A stretch of DNA of 64,000 nucleotides from JAGNDO01 sp963704975 (GTDB lineage Bacteria; Chloroflexota; Anaerolineae; Caldilineales; Caldilineaceae), in NCBI GenBank assembly GCA_963704975.1, contig CAVPIK010000039.1:1-64000 (forward strand), in the 5' to 3' direction. Within the stretch, counting starts at the first letter, position 1. Each line of letters starts with the position of its first letter. The translations under genes were made by a program, and so were the position numbers. The notes under the pieces were generated by a model. That model had not been told where the DNA came from, made no database searches, and saw only the letters and a program-made list of their open reading frames with translations. Shown here in pieces: positions 33,789 to 43,483 of this stretch.

Positions 33789-35867
33789 ATGACAAAGTAT
33801 ACCACTGGTCAGCTCCGCAATATCGCCATCGTTGGGCATGGCAGTTCCGGAAAGACGACCATTGTTGAGTCCATGTTGCACCGAACCGGCGCATCCAGCC
33901 GGTTGGGTCGAGTCGAAGACGGCACCACCGTCTCGGACTGGGACTCGGAAGAACACCGGCGGGGCATTTCCATCAATCTCGCAGTTGTGCCGGTGGATTT
34001 TGACAACGTCAGACTCAATTTTATCGACACCCCGGGCTATCTGGATTTTGTGGGTGAAATGATCAGTGGGGTCAAGGTGGCGGAAGCCGCCCTGGTGTTG
34101 GTCGATGCCGTGGCCGGTGTAGAAGTCGGTACCGAATTGGCCTGGGATCGTTTGGACGAGCTGCACAAACCACGCATCGTCTTTGTCAACAAAATGGACC
34201 GGGAGAATGCCAACTTCCGCAAAGTCATCGAAAGCCTGCGCGAAGCCTTCCCCGAAAGCACCATCATGCCCTTCCATCTGCCCGTGGGCGAAGCGGACAA
34301 CTTTGCCGGTGTGGTCAGCCTGATCGATCTGAAGGCCTACATGGGCGACAAGGCCACCGTGACCGAGCCGCCTGCGGACATGGCCGAATGGATGGAGTCC
34401 ACCCGGCTGGAGTTGGTGGAGGCTGCCGCTGAATCCGACGACGAGTTGATCATGAAGTATTTGGAAGGCGAAGAGCTAACCCCCCAAGAGGTGCGCCACG
34501 CCCTGCACGAAGGCGTGCGCACCGGGGCCATTGTCCCTGTCTTCTGTGGCTCTGCCTTGCAAGGAACGGGCTTGACCAGCCTCATGCGCTCCCTCACCCG
34601 CTATGTGCCCGCCCCCAGCGAACGATCTGTCCACGCCGAGGCCGCCGACAGCGGTGACCCCATCATGATCGAGGCGGATCCCGATGCGCCCACGGTGGCC
34701 CTGGTCTTCAAGACCATCATCGATCGCTTTGTCGGGCGCATGAGCTATGTGCGGGTCTTCGCCGGCGCCATCCAAAAGGACGGTCGCCTGGTCAACCAGC
34801 GCACGGGCGAGGACGACCGCATCGCCAATCTCTTCCATGTGCGGGGCAAGGATTTGGAGACCACCAACGAGTTGATGGCCGGGGACATCGGCGTGATCAC
34901 CAAATTGGAAAGTGTCCTGACCGGTGACACCCTGAGCGATGCTGGTGCCAATGTGCGCATTGTGCCGCCGGAATATCCCCGCCCCCTCTTCTCCGTCTCT
35001 GTCACCCCGGCCACCAAGGCGGACAGTGCCAAGATGGGCCAGGCGCTCCACGCTTTGGTGGAGGAAGATCCCACCCTGCGGGTGCAGACCATCTCCACGA
35101 CCCGCCAGACCGTCCTCCAAGGCACAGGGGATGCCCATGTGGACGTGGCCGTGCGTCGCCTGGAGAGCAAGTTTGGCACCCAGGTCGAGACCGCCATCCC
35201 CAAGGTTCCCTACCAGGAGACCATCTCTCGCAAGGGGCAGGCTGTCTATCGTCACAAGAAGCAGACCGGCGGCGCCGGGCAGTTTGCCGAAGTCCACATG
35301 CGGGTGGAGCCGACCGAGCGGGGCGCGGGCTTTATGTATGTCAGCGAGATCGTTGGCGGATCCATCAGCGGCGTCTTCATCCCCTCCATCGAAAAAGGCA
35401 TTCGCCAGGTGATCGAAAACGGCGGCATCATCGCCGGCTATCCCGTGGTCGATGTTCGGGCCGCTGTTTTTGACGGCAAAGAGCATCCGGTGGACTCCAA
35501 GGACATCGCCTTCCAGGCGGCAGGACGTGAATCCTTCAAGGCGGCCATGGCCCAGGCCAACCCGATCTTGCTGGAGCCGATCTATCGCATCCATGTCACC
35601 GTGCCCGAAATGTACATGGGCGACGTGATGGGCGACCTCAACACCCGGCGTGGGCGGGTCAGCGGTATGGAACAGAAGGCCAACCGTAGCATCGTCAGCG
35701 CCCAAGTGCCGATGGCCGAAATCATGCGCTATGGCACAGATCTGCGCTCCATGACCCAGGGCCGAGGCACCTACGTCATTGAGTTTGATCACTACGATCC
35801 GGTGCCCTCGCACCTGGTGGACGACATCGTGGCCGCGTATAAGCAGGAACAGGAACACGATAGTTGA
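33789..35867 (+). CDS. fusA2: Elongation factor G paralogue (EF-G2 type translation GTPase)
   Basis: 692 residues from ATG 33789, with AGGAGG 5 bases before it. GTPase motifs are G1 GHGSSGKTT, switch I RRGISINLAVVPV, G3 DTPGYLDF, G4 NKMD and G5 CGSAL. G1 differs from the AHIDAGKT of housekeeping EF-G, which places it in the EF-G2 group. Domain II starts VALVFKTIIDRFVGRMSYVRV, and domains III-V follow with DPTLRVQTISTTRQTVLQG, GAGQFAEVHMRVEPTERG and TRRGRVSGMEQKANRSIVSA. EF-G2 proteins bind ribosomes and hydrolyse GTP, but their role in translocation or recycling varies. The frame is intact; a bidirectional terminator follows. Confidence 0.9.
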   Translation: MTKYTTGQLRNIAIVGHGSSGKTTIVESMLHRTGASSRLGRVEDGTTVSDWDSEEHRRGISINLAVVPVDFDNVRLNFIDTPGYLDFVGEMISGVKVAEAALVLVDAVAGVEVGTELAWDRLDELHKPRIVFVNKMDRENANFRKVIESLREAFPESTIMPFHLPVGEADNFAGVVSLIDLKAYMGDKATVTEPPADMAEWMESTRLELVEAAAESDDELIMKYLEGEELTPQEVRHALHEGVRTGAIVPVFCGSALQGTGLTSLMRSLTRYVPAPSERSVHAEAADSGDPIMIEADPDAPTVALVFKTIIDRFVGRMSYVRVFAGAIQKDGRLVNQRTGEDDRIANLFHVRGKDLETTNELMAGDIGVITKLESVLTGDTLSDAGANVRIVPPEYPRPLFSVSVTPATKADSAKMGQALHALVEEDPTLRVQTISTTRQTVLQGTGDAHVDVAVRRLESKFGTQVETAIPKVPYQETISRKGQAVYRHKKQTGGAGQFAEVHMRVEPTERGAGFMYVSEIVGGSISGVFIPSIEKGIRQVIENGGIIAGYPVVDVRAAVFDGKEHPVDSKDIAFQAAGRESFKAAMAQANPILLEPIYRIHVTVPEMYMGDVMGDLNTRRGRVSGMEQKANRSIVSAQVPMAEIMRYGTDLRSMTQGRGTYVIEFDHYDPVPSHLVDDIVAAYKQEQEHDS

Positions 35868-35892
35868 AATGAGTGATGCGTAACGAGTAAAC

Positions 35893-35928
35893 AAAAAGGC
35901 CGGGGCTACCATAGCCCCGGCCTTTTTT
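35893..35928. terminator. Bidirectional terminator after fusA2
   Basis: AAAAAGGCCGGGGCT pairs with AGCCCCGGCCTTTTTT around ACCAT. It lies between the convergent fusA2 and Hpt genes. Confidence 0.92.
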
Positions 35929-35947
35929 AGTTATCCCTCAGCTTCCA

Positions 35948-36379
35948 TCACGCCTCTCTCGGCCCGATCATTTCCATGAGGGTGGCAGAGACGTGCTCGA
36001 ATTCCACCAAAATTTGGGCCACCAGATCGGCCATGCCCTCGGTCGCCCCGTCGATGCCCCGCTGCTCCAGCTCTCGGGCCAACTCGGACAGTTCCATCGC
36101 CCCAAACATGGCGCTCATGGATTTGATGTCATGGGCGGCGGTCCTGGCTTTGGCGGCGTCGCCCCTGGCCGCGGCGTCGGGCAATATACCCGTCAACGTG
36201 CCGGCACTTTCCAGATAGGTCTCGACCAGTTGAGCAAATAGATCGTCGCTGTGGTCCGTTAGCTCCCGCAGATCATCCAAGGCCGCCTTGCGCAAAGGAT
36301 GGGGCGGGCCTGCCGGACGGGGAGAGAGCTCCTGGTCGGGGTGGAGCAGGGGGGATTGAGAAGATGTCGGGTTGGTCAC
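35948..36379 (-). CDS. Stand-alone Hpt phosphotransfer protein
   Basis: 143 residues. The helical bundle core is DDLFAQLVETYLESA, then AAARGDAAKARTAAHDIKSMSAMFGAMELSELARELEQ, where the His of AHDIKS is the phosphorylatable residue of the HxxKSxx motif. A Pro-rich N-terminal tail of about 28 residues precedes it. It relays phosphate between hybrid kinases and response regulators; no such partners are in the window, so it is an orphan relay. Convergent with fusA2. Confidence 0.88.
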   Translation of the reverse strand: MTNPTSSQSPLLHPDQELSPRPAGPPHPLRKAALDDLRELTDHSDDLFAQLVETYLESAGTLTGILPDAAARGDAAKARTAAHDIKSMSAMFGAMELSELARELEQRGIDGATEGMADLVAQILVEFEHVSATLMEMIGPREA

Positions 36380-36528
36380 CGGTTTATACTCCTGAGCGAT
36401 GGATGTATGCCTTACGTGGTGTCGAAACGATTAAGCAAGGGTTTGATTATACCTGGAATAACTTGAAATGGGTAGTCTTAAACTTGCAGTAAGGACTCGG
36501 CCTGATCTGCCCAAGAATCCCCGCAAAT

Positions 36529-36557
36529 TTGGATACCCTTTCTGAATCAGCTATACT
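36529..36557 (+). promoter_or_regulatory. Sigma-70-like promoter before the CESA-like GT2 gene
   Basis: TTGGAT (36529-36534) and TATACT (36552-36557) are separated by exactly 17 bases. They lie about 136 bases before the start codon, leaving a leader that contains a terminator-like hairpin. Confidence 0.6.
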
Positions 36558-36573
36558 CAGAGGCGTTATACAG

Positions 36574-36647
36574 ACCGATTCAAACAGAATCAGGCGGGAT
36601 CAACCCTGCCAAGCGGTTGTGCTGACGGTAAAGCGTCAGCATTTTTG
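36574..36647 (+). promoter_or_regulatory. Structured leader with terminator-like hairpin upstream of the CESA-like GT2 gene
   Basis: GATTC-AAACA-GAATC and GGCGGG-ATCAA-CCCTGCC hairpins are followed by GCTGACG-GTAAAG-CGTCAGC-ATTTTT at 36621-36646, which is terminator-like. The placement between promoter and gene suggests transcription attenuation or a structured sensor RNA. It does not match the riboswitch classes I can recall. Confidence 0.4.
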
Positions 36648-36692
36648 TTGGTGATTTATTTTCAGGTGACCCGTTCCCAGTAGACCAGAGCC

Positions 36693-38216
36693 ATGACCCT
36701 GCTTTCCAGTGTGACGACGATTTTACAACTTCTATACGCCTTGTCCGCCATCGGCTTGGCCCTCTATGGGCTAAATACCCTGTGGCTGACCTGGTCTTTG
36801 CGCCGAGAAGGTGCTTCTCGCCCGGTGGACCCCGACCCGCCAGCCGAATGGCCCTCGGTGACCGTCCATCTGCCCATCTTCAACGAGCGCTATGTGGTGG
36901 AACGCCTGATCGACGCCTGTGCCCGATTGGACTATCCCGCCCATCTGCTCCAGATCCTGGTCTTGGACGATTCCACCGACCAGACCACGGTGATCGCCCA
37001 GCGCCGGGCCGCCCATTGGCGCAGTTTGGGGTTGGACGTGCAGGTGGTGCGCCGGGCGGACCGCTCCGGCTTCAAAGCCGGTGCCCTGGCCGCGGCCATG
37101 CCCATCACCACCGGCGACTTCATCGCCATGTTTGACGCCGACTTCCTGCCCCCCGCCGACTTTTTGCGCCGATCCGTGCCCCACTTCCTGGGCGACGAGC
37201 AAGCCAAGATCGGCTTTGTCCAGGCCCGCTGGGATCACTTGAACCGAGGCTATTCCGTCCTCACCCAGTGCCAGGCCCTGGCCTTGGACGGCCACTTCGC
37301 CGTGGAGCAGAGCGCCCGCCAGGCCGCCGGCTATGCCTTTGGCTTCAACGGCTCCGCCGGGCTGTGGCGGCGCACCTGCATCGAGGACGCCGCGGTGGGC
37401 GGCTGGCAGGCGGACACCCTGTGCGAGGATCTGGACCTGAGCTATCGGGCCAAGCTGGCTGGGTGGCAGGCGGTTTATTTGCAAGATTTGACCGCTCCTG
37501 CCGAAATCCCTCCTCAGCTCTTAGGCTTCAAACGGCAACAGTTCCGGTGGGCCAAGGGCAGCGTGCAGGTCCTATTGAAACTAGCCCGTCGGGTGGTTGG
37601 GGAGGGCGGGCGTCAGGGCTGGTCCGCCATGACCCGCTATCAGGGCCTCTTTCATCTGGGCAACTATCTGATCCACCCCCTGCTTTTGGGGCTGCTTTTG
37701 GTCAACCTGCCCCTGCTGCTTTTGGATGCCCGGCCCTTTTGGCCCCTCAGCTATCTCAGCCTGGCCTCCCTGGGGCCGCCCTTGCTCTACGCCGTGGGTC
37801 AGCGCCGTCTGCACCCGGAGCGCTGGCTGGGCAACTGGTCCTATCTCTTCGTGCTCACCTTTTTGGGCATCGGGCTCAGCTTCAACAACAGCCAGGCCGT
37901 CTGGCAAGCCCTGCGCGGCCAAGAAGGCCAATTCCTGCGCACCCCCAAGTTCAGCGTCGAATCGGCCCAGGACGCCTGGCAGGGCAGCAGCTATGTCCTG
38001 GCCCTGCCCCCCTCTCTGTGGGCGGAGCTGGGGCTGACCCTCTACGCCCTGGCCGCGGTGGTCGTGGCCGTCGTGCAGCGCCAATGGTGGGCGGTCCCCT
38101 TCATGCTGCTCTACGTGGGCGGCTTCGGCCTGATGGTGAGCATGGGCCTCTGGCAAGCCTGGCAAGCCCGCCCCCGCCGCCGAGTGGGGCTGGCGAGAAT
38201 CCACGAAACGTCGTAG
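36693..38216 (+). CDS. Processive glycosyltransferase family 2 (CESA/CslA-like)
   Basis: 507 residues. An N-terminal helix (LLYALSAIGLALYGLNTLWL) precedes a cytosolic GT-A domain with VTVHLPIFNERYVVERLID, LVLDDSTDQT, SGFKAGALAAAM, MFDADFLPP, ADTLCEDLDLSYRAKLAGW and QQFRWAKGS. These are the D, DxD, ED and Q(Q/R)xRW motifs of processive beta-glycan synthases. Four C-terminal helices follow. The closest functional types are glucomannan 4-beta-mannosyltransferase or CESA-like enzymes that polymerise and export a beta-glycan. No BcsB or PilZ partner is adjacent. The upstream promoter and structured leader suggest regulated expression. Confidence 0.87.
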   Translation: MTLLSSVTTILQLLYALSAIGLALYGLNTLWLTWSLRREGASRPVDPDPPAEWPSVTVHLPIFNERYVVERLIDACARLDYPAHLLQILVLDDSTDQTTVIAQRRAAHWRSLGLDVQVVRRADRSGFKAGALAAAMPITTGDFIAMFDADFLPPADFLRRSVPHFLGDEQAKIGFVQARWDHLNRGYSVLTQCQALALDGHFAVEQSARQAAGYAFGFNGSAGLWRRTCIEDAAVGGWQADTLCEDLDLSYRAKLAGWQAVYLQDLTAPAEIPPQLLGFKRQQFRWAKGSVQVLLKLARRVVGEGGRQGWSAMTRYQGLFHLGNYLIHPLLLGLLLVNLPLLLLDARPFWPLSYLSLASLGPPLLYAVGQRRLHPERWLGNWSYLFVLTFLGIGLSFNNSQAVWQALRGQEGQFLRTPKFSVESAQDAWQGSSYVLALPPSLWAELGLTLYALAAVVVAVVQRQWWAVPFMLLYVGGFGLMVSMGLWQAWQARPRRRVGLARIHETS

Positions 38217-38243
38217 GAGCGAGGCAGTCGCATTGTAGAAGCT

Positions 38244-38354
38244 AGCGCAGGTTGAGTAGCCGCCGCCGAGAGTTTCGCTGACCATTCAGGTACTCGGCGG
38301 CGTATCGAAACCGTAGCGGGTCGACCCGCTACGGTTTCACTTCAACCTGCGCTG
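38244..38354. repeat. Family C MITE-like element, internally shortened copy
   Basis: Starts AGCGCAGGTTGAGTAGCC and ends CTTCAACCTGCGCT. The centre has a perfect 32-base palindrome at 38307-38338 (GAAACCGTAGCGGGTC and its complement). Related to 24797-24959. Confidence 0.9.
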
Positions 38355-38515
38355 ACCTGCCGGGCACTGGCGACCTGTCGTATGCCCCTCGCCCCCCGCT
38401 CCCTTTCTTGTCAAAACATGGGGTCAACTGTACAATATCGGTTGGCCTCGCTGCCGTCTGAACCCCTGTTTGGGGGGGCGACCCTCCTTATTTTTACAAA
38501 AAGGACGCACAAATC

Positions 38516-38725
38516 ATGGCAAAGCAACAAGAAGGCATTAGCTGGATTCAGAACAAAGCGGACATCATCATGCTGGCCAACCGCTCCGGCCACAACTTTA
38601 TTCTTGAACTGCCCACGGGCCGCTATCGCCTGGACGCCGGACGGCGCATGCGCACCATGCGCTCCATTTTGGCCATTCCCCAGGTCAAGCAGTTGGTGGA
38701 TCAAGGCGAACTGGTTGTCGAATAG
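38516..38725 (+). CDS. Small conserved-looking protein of unknown function
   Basis: 69 residues: MAKQQEGISWIQNKADIIML, then a beta-rich NFILELPTGRYRLDAGRRMRTM and a helix SILAIPQVKQLVDQGEL. No signal peptide. AAAGGA upstream at a suitable distance supports the start. The composition and codon use resemble a real gene; the family is not recognised. It lies in the polA leader on the same strand, separated from polA by family A repeat copy 3. Confidence 0.65.
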   Translation: MAKQQEGISWIQNKADIIMLANRSGHNFILELPTGRYRLDAGRRMRTMRSILAIPQVKQLVDQGELVVE

Positions 38726-38738
38726 CCGGTCAATTCTC

Positions 38739-38806
38739 GCCCCCCTAGCCCCCCAACTTTGGGGGGAACTGTCCACGACCTCCCCCAGAATTGGGGGCCG
38801 GGGGGC
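38739..38806. repeat. Family A REP-like element, copy 3
   Basis: GCCCCCCTAGCCCCCCAACT and the paired palindromes CCCCCCAACTTTGGGGGG and CTCCCCCAGAATTGGGGG, as in copy 2 at 33537. Confidence 0.9.
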
Positions 38807-38858
38807 GGCGGCTGAACGCTTACTGTTGTCGAACCGCCCCCACGTTCGGGAGTATCCC

Positions 38859-41747
38859 ATGCCCACACTTCTACTAATTGACGGTCATTCCCAAGCCTAC
38901 CGGGCCTTCTTCGGGGTCAAAGCCCCCTTGATGACCCGCAGCGGCGAGCAGACCACAGCGGTCTATGGCTTTGCGCGCAAGCTCTTCGCCGTGCTCAAGG
39001 AATATCAACCGTCCCATGTGGCCGTGGCCTTTGACCTGGGCGACACCTGGCGGCACGAAGCCTTCGCCGACTACAAAGCCACCCGGGACAGCATGCCCGA
39101 CGAGATGCGCACCCAGATCGACCGGCTGCAAGAGCTGTTGACCGCCCTGGCCATCCCCATCGTCACCTATCCCAACTACGAAGCCGACGACGTGCTGGGC
39201 ACCCTGGCCCGGCGGGCCGCCGCGGACGGCATGGACGTCCTGATCCTGACCGGGGATCGGGACATGTTCCAGTTGGTGGACGAGCGGGTGCAGATCCTCT
39301 ACACCTCCGGCGGCCCCAACCCCCAGACCAAGCCCTATGGCCCGGCGGAGCTTCAGGAGCGCTACGATCTGACCCCCCAGCAATTTATCGACATGAAGGC
39401 CCTGACCGGCGACACGTCGGACAACATCCCCGGCATCCCCGGCGTGGGGGACAAGACCGCGATCAAGTTCCTCAAAGAGTACGGGAATCTGGACGGCATC
39501 TACGCCCACGTGGACGAGATCAGCGGCCCCAAGACCCGGCAAAATGTGATCGACGCCAAAGAGTTGGTCTATCGCAACCTGACCCTGGTCACCATTGTCA
39601 CCGACCTGGATTTCCCCTTCGACTGGGCCGATGCCCGCATCCGCCAGGCGGACCGGGCCGAAGTGTTGCGCCTTTTTGACGAATTTGAGTTCCGCACCAT
39701 GGTCCCCCAATTCCTGGAACTGTGGCCGGACGCCGCGGAGCCGGGCGAACTGCTGCCGGCCAACGATGGCGCGGGCCAGCTTTCGCTTTTTGGCGAAGAT
39801 GTGGTGGCCACCCCGGCCCCGGCCATGCAGACCGTGGCCCACCTCCCCGCCTCCGGCGTGCTGGCCGCCAGCGGCTATCTGTGTGTGCGGGACGAAGCGG
39901 CCCTGGCCCAGGTGGCCGAAGCCCTGGCCGCCGCGGAGTTCCTCAGCTTTGACGTGGAGACCACCAGCACGGACGCCATGCAGGCGGTGTTGGTGGGGCT
40001 GGCCGTGGCCTGGGCACCGGGCCAGGCCGCCTACATCCCCGTGGGCCACAACGAGGACGGCCAACTGGCCTGGGATCGGGTGCGGGAAGTCTTGCAGCCC
40101 ATCTTTGCCAAAGAGGGCGTCTCCAAGATCGCCCACAACGCCAAATATGATTTCACGGTCCTGCGCCGCTACGGGCTGGATGTCGCCGGGCCGATTGAGG
40201 ACACCATGACCCTGGCCTGGCTGATCGACCCGGCCAGCCGCAGCCTGGGCCTGAAAGCCCAAGCCTGGGCCGAACTGGGCTGGGAGATGACCGAACTGTC
40301 CGAGTTGATCGGCAGCGGGCGCAAGCAGATCACCATGGACCAGGTGGCCATCGACAGTTCCGCGGCCTACGCCGCCGCGGACGCTGACTCTACCTTGCAG
40401 CTATTTGCCATCCTCGCCCCCAAGGTGGTTGCGGCGGATCTGTGGGATCTTTATACAAAAATAGAACGCCCGTTGACCCCGGTTCTCACGGACATGGAGA
40501 TGGCCGGGATCATGCTGGACACGGACGTTTTGGCCCAGATGTCCGAGCAGTTGGTGCAACGGCTGGCTGAACTGACCACAGAATTGGTCCAGATCGTCGG
40601 CCACGACTTCAATCTGCGCAGCACCCAACAGTTGAGCCAGGTGCTCTTTGACGAGATGGGCTTCCCCACCAAGGGGCTGAAAAAGACCAAATCCGGCTTT
40701 TACAGCACCGCCGCCGGGGTGTTGGAGGGGTTGGCCGCCTATGCCAAGGAGCTAAGTCCCGACCAATACCGGGTGCTGGAGATCATCCTGGAGCAGCGCC
40801 AGATGGAGAAGCTGCGGGGCACCTATGTGGACGCCCTGCCCGAGTTGGTCAACCCCAACACCGGGCGGCTGCACACCAGCTTCAACCAGACCGGCTCGGC
40901 CACCGGGCGCATGAGCAGCAGCGACCCCAATTTGCAGAACATCCCCATCCGCACGGAGATGGGCCGGGAGATCCGCAAGGCCTTCGTCGTGCCGCCGGGC
41001 CATCTGCTTGTCGCCGCCGACTACAGCCAGGTGGAACTGCGGGTGCTGGCCCACGTCATCCACGAAGAGAGCCTGATCGCCGCCTTCAAGGCCGGCCAGG
41101 ACATTCATGCGGCCACGGCGGCCCGGCTCTTTGATGTGCCCTTGGATCAGGTGAGCAAAGAGCAACGAGGCTTGGCAAAGACCATCAATTTCGCCACGAT
41201 TTACGGCGTCAGCGCCTACGGGTTGAGCTCTCGCTCGGAGATGGGGCCAAAGGAAGCCCAAGCCTTTTTGGACAGTTATTTTGTCACCTATCCCAAGGTG
41301 CAGCGCTATATCACCGACACCATCGCCAAGGCCAACGACCTGGGCTATGTGGAGACCTTGCTGGGCCGCAAGCGCTATTTCCCGGAACTGAGCAGCAAGT
41401 TGCCCTACAACCAGCGCCAGGCCATCGAGCGCCAGGCCATCAACGCCCCCATCCAGGGCAGCGCCGCGGACATCATCAAGATCGCCATGCTCAACCTGCA
41501 CGACCGCCTGCGGGACGGCGGATTCGCCGCCCGCATGCTGCTCCAGGTCCACGACGAACTGGTGCTGGAAGTGCCCGTGGCCGAGCGAGACGCGGTCATC
41601 GCCCTGGTGCGAGAAACAATGGAATCCGCCTATCCTCTGGATCTGCCGTTCAAGGTGGATGTGGAGATTGGGCCGAATTGGTATGATTTGGAAGAGGTAT
41701 TGAGATCAACTATGCTACGACGACATCGTTCAACAACTGATTGCTGA
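38859..41747 (+). CDS. polA: DNA polymerase I
   Basis: About 950 residues from ATG 38859. The N-terminal 5'-3' exonuclease has LLLIDGHSQAYRAFF, YKATRDSMPDEMRTQ and GIPGVGDKTAIKFLKEYG. The 3'-5' exonuclease keeps its metal ligands (FDVETTSTDAMQ, AHNAKYDFTVLRR, YAAADADS), so proofreading is likely. Polymerase motifs are TGRMSSSDPNLQNIPIR, DYSQVELRVLAHV (A), KTINFATIYGVSAYGLS (B/O-helix) and LLQVHDELVLEVP (C). It functions in Okazaki fragment maturation and repair. The frame runs about 15 codons past NWYDLEEV into the argS start; a one-base indel near 41700 would place the stop TGA at 41701 and free the argS ATG at 41712. Confidence 0.96.
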   Translation: MPTLLLIDGHSQAYRAFFGVKAPLMTRSGEQTTAVYGFARKLFAVLKEYQPSHVAVAFDLGDTWRHEAFADYKATRDSMPDEMRTQIDRLQELLTALAIPIVTYPNYEADDVLGTLARRAAADGMDVLILTGDRDMFQLVDERVQILYTSGGPNPQTKPYGPAELQERYDLTPQQFIDMKALTGDTSDNIPGIPGVGDKTAIKFLKEYGNLDGIYAHVDEISGPKTRQNVIDAKELVYRNLTLVTIVTDLDFPFDWADARIRQADRAEVLRLFDEFEFRTMVPQFLELWPDAAEPGELLPANDGAGQLSLFGEDVVATPAPAMQTVAHLPASGVLAASGYLCVRDEAALAQVAEALAAAEFLSFDVETTSTDAMQAVLVGLAVAWAPGQAAYIPVGHNEDGQLAWDRVREVLQPIFAKEGVSKIAHNAKYDFTVLRRYGLDVAGPIEDTMTLAWLIDPASRSLGLKAQAWAELGWEMTELSELIGSGRKQITMDQVAIDSSAAYAAADADSTLQLFAILAPKVVAADLWDLYTKIERPLTPVLTDMEMAGIMLDTDVLAQMSEQLVQRLAELTTELVQIVGHDFNLRSTQQLSQVLFDEMGFPTKGLKKTKSGFYSTAAGVLEGLAAYAKELSPDQYRVLEIILEQRQMEKLRGTYVDALPELVNPNTGRLHTSFNQTGSATGRMSSSDPNLQNIPIRTEMGREIRKAFVVPPGHLLVAADYSQVELRVLAHVIHEESLIAAFKAGQDIHAATAARLFDVPLDQVSKEQRGLAKTINFATIYGVSAYGLSSRSEMGPKEAQAFLDSYFVTYPKVQRYITDTIAKANDLGYVETLLGRKRYFPELSSKLPYNQRQAIERQAINAPIQGSAADIIKIAMLNLHDRLRDGGFAARMLLQVHDELVLEVPVAERDAVIALVRETMESAYPLDLPFKVDVEIGPNWYDLEEVLRSTMLRRHRSTTDC

Positions 41748-43421
41748 AGCCGTGCAGGCCGCCCAGGCTGACGGCACGCCTGCCCGATCTGCCCGAACTG
41801 GAAGTCCCCATGGTCTCCCGCCCCAAGCAGGCGGACCACGGGGATTACAGCAGCAATGTGGCGCTGGTGGCCGCGGCTGCGGTCAAGAAGGCCACCGGGG
41901 CCAAGGCCAACCCCCGCCAGATCGGCCAGGCCGTGCTGGATCATCTGCCCGCGTCCGGGCTGATCGCCGGGGCGGAGTTGGCCGGGCCGGGCTTTATCAA
42001 CCTGCGCCTGGCCGATGGCTGGCTGCAACAGCAGATCCCGGCCATCATCGCCGCCGGGGAGAGCTTTGGCAACATCAACCGGGGGCAGAACGCCCGCTGG
42101 CAGGTGGAATATGTCAGCGCCAACCCCACGGGACCGCTGCACTTTGGCGGTGCCCGCAACGCTGTGCTGGGCGACACGGTGGCCAATGTGCTTGAAGCCG
42201 CGGGCTACGACGTGCAGCGGGAATTCTACGTCAACGACGGCGGCAACCAGTTCCGGCTGTTTGCCGAAAGTCTGTATGTCTTCTATCTGCGCCACTTTGG
42301 CCAGGAAGCCGAGGTGCCCGAAGGCGGCTATCCCGGCGACTACATGGCCGACTATGCCGCCCAGATCGTGGCCGAAGAGGGGGATCGCTTCCTGAGCATG
42401 GATCGGGCCGACGCCGTCACCGAGATGGTTGTGACGGGCCGACGCATTGTGCTGGCCAATCTGGCCGAGCAGATGGCCGGGATCGATGTGGTCTTCGACA
42501 ACTGGTTCAGCGAGCAGAGCCTCTACGACGAGGGCTTGGTCGAGCAATCCATCGCCTATCTGCGGGAGCGGGGGGATGTGGACGAGCACGACGGCGCGGT
42601 CTGGTTCCTGGCCAGCAAATACCCCAAGTGCGAGAAGGACGAAGTGCTGGTGCGCTCCAACGGCACCCCCACCTACTTCGCCGGGGACATCGCCTATCAC
42701 TACGACAAGTTTATCCGCCGCAAGTTTGACCGGGTGGTCAACGTGTGGGCCGTGGACCACCAAGGCCACGTCCCCCGCATGGCCGCCATGATGAGCGCCT
42801 TCGGCCTGGACCCGGAGCGGCTGGTGATCCTGATGTACGACATGGTCAAGCTGATCCGGGACGGCCAGGAAGTCAAGATGAGCAAGCGGGCCGGCAGCTT
42901 CCTCACCCTGGAAGAGGTGGTGGAAGAGGTGGGCGCCGACCCCGTGCGCTTCATGCTCCTCACCCGCAGCCCGGAGAGCACGGTGGAGTTCGACCTGACC
43001 CTGGCCGTGGCCCAGAGCAACGACAACCCGGTCTACTACATCCAATATAGCCACGCCCGCATCTGCTCTATTTTGGAGAAGGCCGTGAATGACGGCATCC
43101 CGGTCCCCGGGGCGGACGACGCGGCCGCGGCCGAGCTGTTGCCCCTGCTGGCCCATCCCTCCGAGTTGGCGCTTGATCCGCAAGATCTTGGAGTTGGAAG
43201 AGCAGATCGACCTGGCCGTGGACAAGCTGTCGCCCCACAACCTGACCTATTACGCCATGGAACTGGCCTCGGTCTTCAACGGCTTCTATCGAGACTGCAA
43301 GGTGGTCGATGCCGACCAGCCCGCCCTCAGCCAAGCCCGTCTTCTTCTCAGCCAGGCCGCCCGCACAGCCCTGGCCCGTGTCCTCATCCTCATGGGCATG
43401 AGCACGCCGGAAAGTATGTAA
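41712..43421 (+). CDS. argS: Arginyl-tRNA synthetase, frameshifts at both ends
   Basis: Class I synthetase that charges tRNA-Arg. After ATG 41712 the shifted frame reads YDDIVQQLIAEAVQAAQADG, then from about 41770 PDLPELEVPMVSRPKQADHGDYSSNVAL (Arg-specific N-domain). Motifs are VSANPTGPLHFGGARNA, where HFGG is the HIGH equivalent, YVNDGGNQFRLFAESL, FLASKYPKCEKDEVLVRSNG and VKMSKRAG (KMSKS). A shift near 43175 leads to the DALR anticodon-binding end IRKILELEEQIDLAVDKLSPHN and DQPALSQARLLLSQAARTALARV. About 565 residues joined, normal. Directly downstream of polA. Confidence 0.93.
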
Positions 43422-43426
43422 TCACC

Positions 43427-43460
43427 GTTCGTAGTCAGCGTTTGAGCGCTGACTACGAAC
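43427..43460. repeat. 34-base palindrome (family D, short copy)
   Basis: GTTCGTAGTCAGCG pairs with CGCTGACTACGAAC around TTTGAG. The outer arms are shared with 31236-31289. It lies between argS and serA and has no T-run. Confidence 0.92.
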
Positions 43461-43483
43461 CTTAATGCACAGAAACGCAACTT

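Noticed and set aside
34476..35912. A 478-codon minus-strand frame opposite fusA2
   Set aside because: Antisense shadow with no recognisable domain.
36565..36660. Cyclic-di-GMP (GEMM) riboswitch before the glycan synthase
   Set aside because: The conserved GEMM blocks such as the GGGCAAACC-like segment are missing. Only generic hairpins are seen.
41630..43240. A 536-codon minus-strand frame opposite argS
   Set aside because: Antisense shadow; argS signatures lie on the plus strand.
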